A DNA stretch of 64,000 bases from Candidatus Flexicrinis affinis (GTDB lineage: Bacteria; Chloroflexota; Anaerolineae; Aggregatilineales; Phototrophicaceae), in NCBI GenBank assembly GCA_016716525.1, contig JADJWE010000001.1, forward strand, positions 1,054,001-1,118,000. The letters run 5' to 3'. Every line of letters starts with the position of its first letter. Positions within the stretch are counted from its first letter, which is position 1. The notes beneath the pieces are model-generated. The model was not told where the DNA came from. It saw only the letters and a program-made list of their open reading frames with translations, and did no database searches. The position numbers and the translations under genes were made by a program. Positions 36,460-43,577 of the stretch are shown here, in pieces.

Positions 36460-37629
36460 TTATGAGATGGCGCGTGCCAGCGCGATTGTACATCCCACCC
36501 GGAAAGCGGCGGTTTCGAGTAGGGTAGGGCCGTGGTTGAGCGCCTCGGACAGCGTAATGATGCGGTCGACAATGGGAAAGGCGGCGGCGATGCCTGCGTC
36601 ACGGAGGGCGGCTGGATTCGCGGTCACCGATCCGGCGAACGCGAGCGTCGGCACACCGAACCCCTGCGCGCGCCGCGCAACGCCAATCGGCCCTTTGCCG
36701 CGCAAGCTTTGATCATCGAGGCGGCCCTCGCCCGTGATGACAAGGCGGTGACTCTGTACACGCTGGTCGAATTGCGCATAGTCAAGCAGCAGATCGACGC
36801 CAGACACCAGTTTGGCATTGGCGAACGCGAGTAGTCCGCCCGCGAGCGCGCCGGCGGCGCCTGCCCCCGGCTCGTGTGTGACATCACGTCCGGTCACCGA
36901 CGTGGCAAGCGAGAACCAACGCGATAGGGCTGCGTCGAGCGATTCGACAAGCTGCGCGTCTGCGCCTTTTTGCGGGCCAAACACCACAGCGGCACCCTCA
37001 GGCCCCGTCGCAGGGTTGTCGACATCGGTCGCCACGATCACCTCGACGTTGGGCAAGCGCGGGTCAAGCCCGGTCGTGTCGATTTGGGCCGCGTTATGCA
37101 GCGAGATTCCGCCTGAACCAATCTCCGCCCCATCGGCCTGAGCGACACTCAAGCCCAGCGCCATCAAGCAGCCTGCGCCGCCGTCGGTTGTTGCGCTGCC
37201 GCCCACGCCGACGATCAGTCTGCTCACGCCCGCATCGAGCGCAGCGCGGATGAGTTCACCGGTGCCATGGGTCGAAGCGCGTCCTGCGTCAAGCTGATCC
37301 ACCAGCTCCAAGCCTGAGGCGAGCGCCATTTCGATCACGGCTGTGCGGCCGTCCGGCAGCAGGGCGAAATCCGCATCGACCGGCGCTCCAAGCGGGCCGG
37401 TCACGCGGCGGGTCTCGCGTCTGCCGCCGTGGACGAGAAACGCATCAACCGTGCCGTTGCCGCCATCGGCAATCGGAAGCAGGTCTACCGCGTCGTCGAG
37501 GGGCGAAGCACGCAGTCCACGCGCGATCGCGTCCGCCGCGGCGACGGCGGACATGCTGTGTTTGAACGCTCCGGGTGCGACTAGAATCGCGCGCCGCCTC
37601 CCTCGGGGGTGCTCAAGCAGCCAATGCAC
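36460..37629 (-). CDS. Glycerate kinase (GarK/GlxK type)
   Basis: Phosphorylates D-glycerate with ATP (to 2- or 3-phosphoglycerate). Core motifs: ILVAPGAFKHSMSAVAAADA, LPIADGGNGTVDAFL, the signature GVGGSATTDGGAG, ATDVDNPATGPEGAAVVFGP, and VITGEGRLDDQSLRGKGP. About 375 residues is the normal size. The start is unclear: no ATG lies near the core. The GTG at 37629 lacks a ribosome-binding site. An ATT at 37587, nine bases after GGGAGG and overlapping the stop of the upstream gene (ATTCTAG), would place the first residue exactly where family members start. The GTG is given as the outer limit. Confidence 0.88.
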   Translation of the reverse strand: MHWLLEHPRGRRRAILVAPGAFKHSMSAVAAADAIARGLRASPLDDAVDLLPIADGGNGTVDAFLVHGGRRETRRVTGPLGAPVDADFALLPDGRTAVIEMALASGLELVDQLDAGRASTHGTGELIRAALDAGVSRLIVGVGGSATTDGGAGCLMALGLSVAQADGAEIGSGGISLHNAAQIDTTGLDPRLPNVEVIVATDVDNPATGPEGAAVVFGPQKGADAQLVESLDAALSRWFSLATSVTGRDVTHEPGAGAAGALAGGLLAFANAKLVSGVDLLLDYAQFDQRVQSHRLVITGEGRLDDQSLRGKGPIGVARRAQGFGVPTLAFAGSVTANPAALRDAGIAAAFPIVDRIITLSEALNHGPTLLETAAFRVGCTIALARAIS

Positions 37630-38096
37630 AGGTTCGGGCAGGTCTGCTGCTTTAGCGCCCAGAACAGGAAGAAGTAGATGCCACCGACGATGCCCGTTAC
37701 GATCGCGGGCCACATCGCAGGCGGAGTCTTCCCACCCCGAGCGCGCACCATACCGGCCACGAGCAGCGGGAAGGCGAACATCGATACGTTCAGCGCGAGT
37801 GTTTCGAGGTTGCAGTTGGCGGTGATGCCAAGTTTGCCAATAAGGGCGGACAGGATCACGCCGACCATGATGAGCGATGGGACAAGCTGTTTGTCGGGCA
37901 CAAGCAGCATCGTGATGAAAGCGATGCCGAAGATGCCGTACAGCAATAAGTCAAGCAGCAAGTCGACACCGGGCCGCGGTGCAAGCGCCCGCAAGATCGC
38001 CTGCGGATCGACCGTGAGCTGGGCATACACCGGTGTGACAAAAATGAACAGCGTACAAACAAGAGACAAGCCGAGCAGCGTCTTGCGGCCCATCAT
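37581..38096 (-). CDS. Membrane protein with signal peptide and four hydrophobic segments, unknown family
   Basis: 171 residues; two tandem ATG codons follow a GGGGGG ribosome-binding site. An N-terminal signal-like helix ends PVYAQ, followed by three to four transmembrane helices (LLLYGIFGIAFITMLLV, LIMVGVILSALIGKLGI, VSMFAFPLLVAGMVRA, AIVTGIVGGIYFFLFWAL) and a short Cys-containing tail (CPNLCIGC). No recognised domain. It overlaps the beginning of the glycerate kinase gene, suggesting translational coupling, though a functional tie to a soluble kinase is not obvious. Confidence 0.65.
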   Translation of the reverse strand: MMGRKTLLGLSLVCTLFIFVTPVYAQLTVDPQAILRALAPRPGVDLLLDLLLYGIFGIAFITMLLVPDKQLVPSLIMVGVILSALIGKLGITANCNLETLALNVSMFAFPLLVAGMVRARGGKTPPAMWPAIVTGIVGGIYFFLFWALKQQTCPNLCIGCLSTPEGGGARF

Positions 38097-38158
38097 GACC
38101 CCCCACGGCGGAAATCGTCACTGCGCCTACTATACCGCCTAAGCTGTTTTGGCACTAG

Positions 38159-38767
38159 TTAAGGGTCAGCGGCGAGGTACTGGGCGAGGGCGTCCTCTAA
38201 ACGCAGCCCGGGCATGTACAGCACGGCGTTCATGCTGATTGCCCGTGCGCCGTCCACGTTGACCGGCATGTCGTCAATGAATACTGTGCGCGCCGGCACG
38301 ACGTCCAGCATGTCAATCATGTAGCGATACGCGTCTGGGTCCGGCTTCATGTGGCCGATCTCGGCCGAGATCACAATGGGATCGAACAGGCGGGCAAGGT
38401 CAAGGCGGTCCAGTTTGTCCCGCAGAGCTGCGCTGTCGTTGCTCAGAAGCGCAACACGCCGGCCAAGCGCGCGCTGCCGCTCGATTAACCCGACGACATC
38501 GTCGGCAATCGTGTCTGCGCTGAAGTAGTCGGCTTCCAGTCGCGCAAGCTGATCGCGATCGAGCTTGAGCTGACGGGCGACGAAGTCCCAATGCTCCTGA
38601 TGCGTAATGCGCCCGAGCTGTGCTTGCCGCCACGATTCGCTTCCGTGAACGATCGACTCCACGGTTCCCAACCTTCGGCCCAATGAGCGATCCCATGCGT
38701 GACGCGGCGCGTGAGTCTGTGTCTGGACGATCACGCCGCCAAAGTCGAATACGAGAACGAATCGCAT
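38159..38767 (-). CDS. HAD-superfamily hydrolase, subfamily IA
   Basis: 202 residues from MRFVLVFDFGGVI. The HAD core motifs are present: motif I DFGGV (nucleophile Asp, with the second Asp replaced by Gly as in several IA members), motif II LLSNDS, motif III Lys in GHMKPDPDAY and motif IV FIDDMPVNV. A helical cap lies between motifs I and II. It probably removes phosphate from a small metabolite, or halogen by analogy to related proteins. The stand-alone gene ends near the membrane-protein gene on the same strand. Confidence 0.87.
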   Translation of the reverse strand: MRFVLVFDFGGVIVQTQTHAPRHAWDRSLGRRLGTVESIVHGSESWRQAQLGRITHQEHWDFVARQLKLDRDQLARLEADYFSADTIADDVVGLIERQRALGRRVALLSNDSAALRDKLDRLDLARLFDPIVISAEIGHMKPDPDAYRYMIDMLDVVPARTVFIDDMPVNVDGARAISMNAVLYMPGLRLEDALAQYLAADP

Positions 38768-38831
38768 GTTTCTTGAGACTCCGAACATCTCTTTGTCACG
38801 CCGCATTGTACCCGATGGATTTGCCTAGAAT

Positions 38832-38866
38832 CGCAGCAGGAGCAAGGTCACCTTGCTCCTGCTGCG
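38832..38866 (-). terminator. Strong hairpin ending the small-gene cluster
   Basis: Perfect 16-bp inverted repeat (38832-38847 / 38851-38866) with a 3-nt loop. It lies between the end of the 72-residue gene and the HAD gene. No strong U tract follows on the minus strand, so it could also be an mRNA 3' stabiliser. Confidence 0.65.
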
Positions 38867-38900
38867 TACTGGGGAGGTGGGCATCAGGCCCTCTGGGGAT

Positions 38901-39119
38901 CTAGGCCTGATTCGTCTGAAGTTCGTAGGACTTGGTCTCGCCCGTTTCGTGCGGGGCGAGCCGCTTGCCGAGACTGGTGAGGCCGCGGCCGAGCGCCATC
39001 AGGACTGGACTCCGGCGGCTATCGGTCAACTGGCCGTCTCGACTGGACCGCGCGGCCTTGAGCAGCTGCTCTTGGCGTTGTTTCGCGAGCGTTATGTTGA
39101 GGTTCAGTGTGTCGTACAT
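38901..39119 (-). CDS. Small basic helical protein, unknown (72 residues)
   Basis: Starts MYDTLNLNITLAKQRQEQLL with GGAG eight bases before the ATG; an earlier in-frame ATG at 39176 gives a less likely extension. The sequence is helix-prone and rich in Arg/Lys, with a motif SPVLMALGRGLTSLGKRLAP. This resembles the motif LGSALLRLGAWLEAE in the next small protein upstream, so the two are probably distant paralogues. Cytosolic; no domain recognised. The leader contains a GCATGC-AGAA-GCATGC hairpin followed by GTACAAGAGATATCACACGA, which is similar to the leader of the 27-codon gene. Confidence 0.6.
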   Translation of the reverse strand: MYDTLNLNITLAKQRQEQLLKAARSSRDGQLTDSRRSPVLMALGRGLTSLGKRLAPHETGETKSYELQTNQA

Positions 39120-39211
39120 GGTCGGGCTCCCTGTTTGTGTGTGTTCTGTTGCTCGTGTGATATCTCTTGTACGCATGCTTCTGCATGCGGGTTGCAGTCA
39201 CTTGGCGGTCA

Positions 39212-39427
39212 TTACGATGCCAGTTGCCGATACTCCTCTGCGCCGCGCTCGTTCTGCTGCGGCTCGGCTTCGAGCCAAGCACCGAGGCGGAGTAATGCGC
39301 TGCCGAGATCGCGGCGAAGGTCCGGCGTGCGGTTGCCTTCAGCGGCACGGGCAAGTCGATACTGCTCTGCACGGTGTCGCATGCGTTCTTCCCGCTCGCG
39401 CAGAAGTTCGTAGTCGTAGCGTGTCAT
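39212..39427 (-). CDS. Small charged helical protein, unknown (71 residues)
   Basis: Starts MTRYDYELLREREERMRHRA with a strong GAGGAGG ribosome-binding site nine bases before the ATG. Very rich in Arg and Glu, so a long amphipathic or coiled helix is expected (residues 4-30), then DLRRDLGSALLRLGAWLEAE, which shares its spaced LG..L..LG pattern with the 72-residue neighbour. No membrane segment. The two genes are 92 bases apart in the same direction. Function unknown; DNA or RNA contact, or a structural role at the membrane surface, would be guesses. Confidence 0.6.
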   Translation of the reverse strand: MTRYDYELLREREERMRHRAEQYRLARAAEGNRTPDLRRDLGSALLRLGAWLEAEPQQNERGAEEYRQLAS

Positions 39428-39610
39428 GGTGAGCCTCCTCGACTCGATCGGGCCGGTGTGGATCGGCCGTTCAACTACTGATACGTATGGCGCCGCAAGA
39501 TCGTTCAAAACTGTCCGATTCGTTTGGCGCTGGCGTGTCTCGTGTTGTGAGGAGTGCTGGGGACGGCCGGCAGACGAGGGCTCTGCACAGCCGGGGTTAC
39601 AAGGGGCTGG

Positions 39611-39694
39611 TTAGCAGAGGTTGTCCGCGGAGTGGCCGATGACCTGCGCTCCGAAGGCGAATTCCAGTTTGCCAATGGCGTTGCATGTAATCAT
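39611..39694 (-). CDS. 27-codon peptide gene with a strong ribosome-binding site
   Basis: A 27-residue frame (starts MITCNAIGKLEFAFG, ends ADNLC) has a near-perfect AAGGAGGG nine bases before its ATG. It sits directly behind the promoter at 39758-39787 with a folded leader, and ahead of two small genes in the same direction. Two Cys at positions 4 and 27 and one His are notable. It may be a genuine microprotein, a leader peptide controlling the downstream genes, or a coincidental frame, although the ribosome-binding site argues for translation. No family recognised. Confidence 0.5.
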   Translation of the reverse strand: MITCNAIGKLEFAFGAQVIGHSADNLC

Positions 39695-39712
39695 TACGAT
39701 TGACCCTCCTTC

Positions 39713-39787
39713 CATGTCGCACGTTATCGCGTGAACATCACTTGTACGACATGACACACAGTAGCACGACCTGTCGTGGCCTGTCAA
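39713..39787 (-). promoter_or_regulatory. Promoter with a palindromic spacer and structured leader for the small-gene cluster
   Basis: Minus strand: consensus -35 TTGACA (39782-39787), 18-bp spacer, weak -10 TACTGT (39758-39763). The spacer holds the perfect palindrome CACGACAGGTCGTG (39765-39778), an ideal place for a repressor or MerR-type activator. The expected transcript begins near 39751, exactly at an inverted repeat CATGTCG (39747-39753) / CGACATG (39713-39719) with an inner CACG/CGTG stem. That fold ends one base before the AAGGAGGG ribosome-binding site. Confidence 0.5.
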
Positions 39788-39945
39788 CAACCATCGTGAC
39801 CCTAAAAGTGGGTGATGGTCTGTGCCACGCCACTAGCGTACAAGAGAATCGCGGCTGAGGCTCACCGGAATCCAATATATGTCCCCACAAATGCGGGGTA
39901 TCATTGGGCCGTGTCGCGATTAGACGTTGTAGCAAGGACAGCATC

Positions 39946-40938
39946 ATGGCGCAGGCCCCAATGACGATCGAGGAATTCAGCCAGACCGCACGCGGAATAG
40001 AGTCGGAAGTTCGGCGTGTGATCGTGGGCCAAGAGGACGTGATTCGCAGCGTCCTGATCTGCGTGCTTGCTGGGCGCCATGCCCTGCTTGAAGGCGTACC
40101 GGGTTTGGGCAAGACCCAGCTTATCCGGACCCTTGCCGACGTTCTCGACCTCAAATTCTCGCGCATCCAGTTCACACCGGACCTAATGCCGGCCGACATC
40201 GTCGGCACCGAAATCGTCGAGGACGACGAGGCGGGACGCAAAATCTTCCGCTTCCGCGAGGGGCCGGTGTTCGCCAACTTGCTGCTGGCCGATGAGATCA
40301 ACCGCGCATCGCCCAAGACTCAATCCGCACTGCTGGAAGTCATGCAGGAGCAGACGGTGACCGTGGCAGGGCGGGTTTACCGCCTTGAGTCTCCCTTCTT
40401 CGTCATGGCCACCCAGAATCCGCTCGAAATGGAAGGGACCTATCCGCTTCCGGAGGCGCAGCTCGACCGATTCCTGTTCAAGATCGACGTGAAATACCCG
40501 ACTGTCGATCAGCTCATCGGTATTTTGGAGCGCACAACGACTAGCAGCCACCCGCAGGTTCAGCGGGCAGCAGACGGCAAAGCCATCGTCAAGATGGGCA
40601 TGCTTGGGCTGGATACCCCGATTGCCAGCCACATCAACCGTTTCGTAGCCCAGATTATCGTCGCGTCTCATCCAGATCATCCTGACGCGCCCGAGCTTGT
40701 CCGGCGCTACGTGCGCTACGGCGCCAGTCCGCGCGGCGCGCAGGCGCTAATCATCGGCGCGAAACTCAACGCATTGTTGGAAGGCCGGTTCAACGTCGCC
40801 TACGAGGATGTCAAAGCCGTTGCCGTGCCGGCGCTGCGCCACCGCGTGCTGCTCAATTTCGAGGGATTGTCGGAAGGTGTTACGCCGGACGAGATCGTGC
40901 GCGAGTTGTTCGGCGCGGTTGAAAAGGCTGCCGTCTAG
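39946..40938 (+). CDS. MoxR-family AAA+ ATPase
   Basis: 330 residues from the ATG at 39946 (AAGGA seven bases upstream). MoxR ATPases act as chaperones that assemble or insert metal cofactors in partner proteins, usually with DUF58/VWA proteins. Walker A GVPGLGKTQ near residue 50, Walker B LLADEINRASP near 112, sensor region FFVMATQNPLEMEGTYPLPEAQLDRF (arginine finger) and a C-terminal lid with YGASPRGAQALI are all standard. Unusually no DUF58, VWA or transglutaminase gene follows: the next gene is on the other strand and overlaps it by four bases. The partners must be elsewhere. Confidence 0.92.
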   Translation: MAQAPMTIEEFSQTARGIESEVRRVIVGQEDVIRSVLICVLAGRHALLEGVPGLGKTQLIRTLADVLDLKFSRIQFTPDLMPADIVGTEIVEDDEAGRKIFRFREGPVFANLLLADEINRASPKTQSALLEVMQEQTVTVAGRVYRLESPFFVMATQNPLEMEGTYPLPEAQLDRFLFKIDVKYPTVDQLIGILERTTTSSHPQVQRAADGKAIVKMGMLGLDTPIASHINRFVAQIIVASHPDHPDAPELVRRYVRYGASPRGAQALIIGAKLNALLEGRFNVAYEDVKAVAVPALRHRVLLNFEGLSEGVTPDEIVRELFGAVEKAAV

Positions 40939-42041
40939 CCAACGTTCAGACCGAAGTGCTTGAGCACAGCAGCGAGCACAGCGTCGGGGTCAACGCCGTC
41001 GCGCGCCCAGTCGAACGCGACATGTTCACGCCCACCCACGCCGGAAGCCGCTACCTGAACCGGGCGCCATACGGCGATGCCGGCGGGGTTATGCGGGCCG
41101 TACCGCGCCGGAGAGGTCGGTCCCATGATCATGACGGTCGGAACGTTCGCGGCCGCGGCAGCGTGGGTTAGGCCGGTGTCGAATCCGATGTATCCGACGC
41201 CCAGTGAGGCGAAAGCCAAGAGTTCGAGCTGAGTAAGCTTACCCACCGATTGCGGTACCGCCGCATCGAGATGGGATTGCACTGCGTAAGCCGCGTCAGA
41301 GTCACCCGGGCCGGCAACCAGCATCACTTCGAGACCGGCAGCGCGCAGCCCCTCGATAACCCGCGCTATCCGTTCTGGGGGGTAGCGTTTCGATGCCATC
41401 GACATGCCGGGATTGTTCCCGCCAGACGCGTTGACTACAACGTACCGACCTGATAGGCCGGACGCGGTGAACTCGGTGCGTGCGCGCTCCAACGCGGAAG
41501 CCGGGATGTCGATATGCGTCGTAGCATCGCCGACAGGCAGCCCAAGGGCCCGAATGGCATCGAGATAGATGTCTGCTTCGATTCGCTCTTCGGTCGGGTC
41601 GATACGCGCCCGAACGTTGTAGCCGAAGCCCCGGCCGTCGCTGTCGAGCCCGGCGCGGACCGGGATGCCGGTCAACCACAGCGAGAGGCTGGCGCGCGGG
41701 GAGCGCACCAGCGAAACGGCGAGATCGTAGCGCCCGCGCCGCAGCGCCCGCACGAACTTCAGCAGGGCGCTCGGGGTGGCGCCGGGCACAGCCCATGGGC
41801 CGATGTCGATCAATGCATCGAGCATGGACTGCTGTTCAAGGACGGCGCGCGACCACGACCCGACGGCCCACCCGATGTGTGCATCGGGGTAAGCACGGCG
41901 CAGCGCGACCAGCACAGCCGTCCCATTGACGACATCGCCGATGCAGCACGGCAGCACGATCACGATGCGGCTCGGGGCGGCACGCTCCGTGGGCGGCCGG
42001 GACGACAGCAGCCGGCCCAAGATCGCATACAGCCACGTCAC
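40935..42041 (-). CDS. Glycosyltransferase family 9 (ADP-heptose:LPS heptosyltransferase-like)
   Basis: 368 residues, GT-B fold. N-terminal IVIVLPCCIGDVVNGTAVLVALRRAYPDA is the typical heptosyltransferase start (GDVV). The donor-binding C-terminal half has VVVNASGGN, PPERIARVIEGL, VMLVAGPGDSDAA, and GYIGFDTGLTHAAAAANVP with the conserved D-T/S-G-x-x-H. In Gram-negatives this family adds heptose to lipid A-core. Chloroflexota generally lack LPS, so a sugar of another surface glycan is likely the product. It ends within the moxR stop and starts 10 bases after the oxidoreductase gene on the same strand. Confidence 0.87.
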   Translation of the reverse strand: MTWLYAILGRLLSSRPPTERAAPSRIVIVLPCCIGDVVNGTAVLVALRRAYPDAHIGWAVGSWSRAVLEQQSMLDALIDIGPWAVPGATPSALLKFVRALRRGRYDLAVSLVRSPRASLSLWLTGIPVRAGLDSDGRGFGYNVRARIDPTEERIEADIYLDAIRALGLPVGDATTHIDIPASALERARTEFTASGLSGRYVVVNASGGNNPGMSMASKRYPPERIARVIEGLRAAGLEVMLVAGPGDSDAAYAVQSHLDAAVPQSVGKLTQLELLAFASLGVGYIGFDTGLTHAAAAANVPTVMIMGPTSPARYGPHNPAGIAVWRPVQVAASGVGGREHVAFDWARDGVDPDAVLAAVLKHFGLNVG

Positions 42042-42051
42042 GATGCGCCGC

Positions 42052-42462
42052 CTACCCGTCGTAAATGACCTTCACGGGCCGGATCTTGTAGATGACGCGC
42101 ACTTCGGTCGCGCGCCGCTTGTGATCCGAGCCGAAGAAGTCGGGCCGTCCGAAGTAACGGTCGGAGAGGTAGTTGATGTGTTCGAGTCCGCCTTCTTCGG
42201 TCACTTCCGCGACTTCGCCGCGCACCTCAAGGTAGCGGTATGGATCGTCGGGATCGACGAACAGGACCGTCACTTTAGGACGCGCTGTCATGTTCTTGTC
42301 TTTTGCCCTGCCACGCGCGGTGTTGATCCAGATGTACTCACCGTCCCAACTGAACCAGACCGGGTTGGCCTGCGGTTGATAGTCTGGCATCAGCGTGACC
42401 AACGTCACCACAATCGGGCGCTCCAGCAAGTCTCTGGCGGCTTCGGGTATTTCGACGGACAC
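42052..42462 (-). CDS. Pyridoxamine 5'-phosphate oxidase-like (PPOX-class) F420/FMN-dependent oxidoreductase
   Basis: 136 residues, split-barrel fold. The family pattern is clear: VTLVTLMPDYQPQANPVWFSWDGEYIWINTARGRAKDKNM, then PKVTVLFVDPDDPYRYLEVRGEV. The GRAKDKNM segment corresponds to the cofactor-phosphate contact in F420-dependent members (Rv1155-like). Either F420 or FMN could be the cofactor; sequence alone does not decide. It lies between the glycosyltransferase and LysM genes on the same strand with 10- and 8-base gaps, so they may be co-transcribed. Confidence 0.87.
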   Translation of the reverse strand: MSVEIPEAARDLLERPIVVTLVTLMPDYQPQANPVWFSWDGEYIWINTARGRAKDKNMTARPKVTVLFVDPDDPYRYLEVRGEVAEVTEEGGLEHINYLSDRYFGRPDFFGSDHKRRATEVRVIYKIRPVKVIYDG

Positions 42463-42470
42463 ATCGGCTC

Positions 42471-43574
42471 CTATCGTCGTTGCCAGCGGAATGAACGCGA
42501 CGGCATCACGCCGCCGATGACGCTGTAGCTCTCGCCACTGCCGCGTACCACCACCACGCGCCAGTCGACATCGTGCTGGACGCCATCGGGGGGGATCAGT
42601 TCAGGCGGCAACCTGAGCGAGGTATTGCGGGTCACCTGCGTGTACTGCAGGCCCGCAGTTCGATCGGTAAACTCGATATAGTAGTACTCGTCGTCTGCCA
42701 AGACACCGACACTGACCCACTCGAGCGTGATCGGGCCGGAGACGATCGATCCGTTTGGCGGATACACGGTGATCGGCGCGTTGTAGGTTGGCGTCGGGGT
42801 CGGCGTCTCGTTGCCCGACGGCGTGGGCGACAGCGTCGGGGTCGCGGTCGGCAGCGGCACGTTGACGCATTGCCCGATGTTGATGCGAACAACGCAGTCC
42901 GGCCCACCGCTGCGATTATTGAAGTCGCACCCGCGGAAGATAATCTCGGGGTTGAGGTTCGCCAGCACCTCGAGCTGAGTGTTGTACAGGGAAGCGATTT
43001 CCAGAATGGTCTGGCCTTCTTCAACCCGATGACACGAGATCTCGGTGTTGGGCGAGATGGGCTGCTGTACCTGCACGCCCCGCGTTCCCATCATGCTGAC
43101 GGTGGCTTCATATCCAGGCGGGGTGGGCGTTGGCGTGCGCCGCGGGATGAGGATCTCCTGCCCTACCGGTAGATTGTCGGCACTCGGGATGTTGGGGTTG
43201 AGCGCGAGCACATCGGGAATCACGCGGCCATCGGTGTAGCCGAAGCGCTCGATGACTCCAAACAGCGTGTCGCCCGATTGGACGACGTATGTGTATGGCC
43301 CCGGCGTCGGCGTGGCCGTATCGGTCGGGGTTGATGGGAGCGGCGTGGCCGATGGAGTTGCCGAAGCCAGCCGTATGGGACCGACTGTCGGCGGGCTAGT
43401 GGGTGAGATGGACGCTGTAGCCGTTGGTCCGTCGGACGTCGGCGACGCGGTCGGCGTGCTGATCGACTCTACCGTGGGCGTTGGCTGCTGCGGCGTGAAA
43501 TTGCACGCTGCTAGCACGAGCACGAGCGATATACCGATCACAATCAGTTGGGACTGAACACGTAGAAATCGCAT
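42471..43574 (-). CDS. LysM-domain lipoprotein
   Basis: 367 residues. A type II signal peptide ends in the lipobox LVLAAC (Cys 24). After a Thr/Pro/Ser-rich linker comes a LysM domain (YVVQSGDTLFGVIERFG, near 95-145), a second LysM-like domain (HRVEEGQTILEIASLYNTQ, near 183-240, with two Cys), another TPTP linker and an Ig-like C-terminal domain (GSIVSGPITLEWVSVG). LysM binds GlcNAc-containing glycans, so the protein probably tethers to the cell envelope. It follows a paralogue with the same domain order, separated by three bases, so the pair arose by duplication. Confidence 0.85.
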   Translation of the reverse strand: MRFLRVQSQLIVIGISLVLVLAACNFTPQQPTPTVESISTPTASPTSDGPTATASISPTSPPTVGPIRLASATPSATPLPSTPTDTATPTPGPYTYVVQSGDTLFGVIERFGYTDGRVIPDVLALNPNIPSADNLPVGQEILIPRRTPTPTPPGYEATVSMMGTRGVQVQQPISPNTEISCHRVEEGQTILEIASLYNTQLEVLANLNPEIIFRGCDFNNRSGGPDCVVRINIGQCVNVPLPTATPTLSPTPSGNETPTPTPTYNAPITVYPPNGSIVSGPITLEWVSVGVLADDEYYYIEFTDRTAGLQYTQVTRNTSLRLPPELIPPDGVQHDVDWRVVVVRGSGESYSVIGGVMPSRSFRWQRR

Positions 43575-43577
43575 AGC

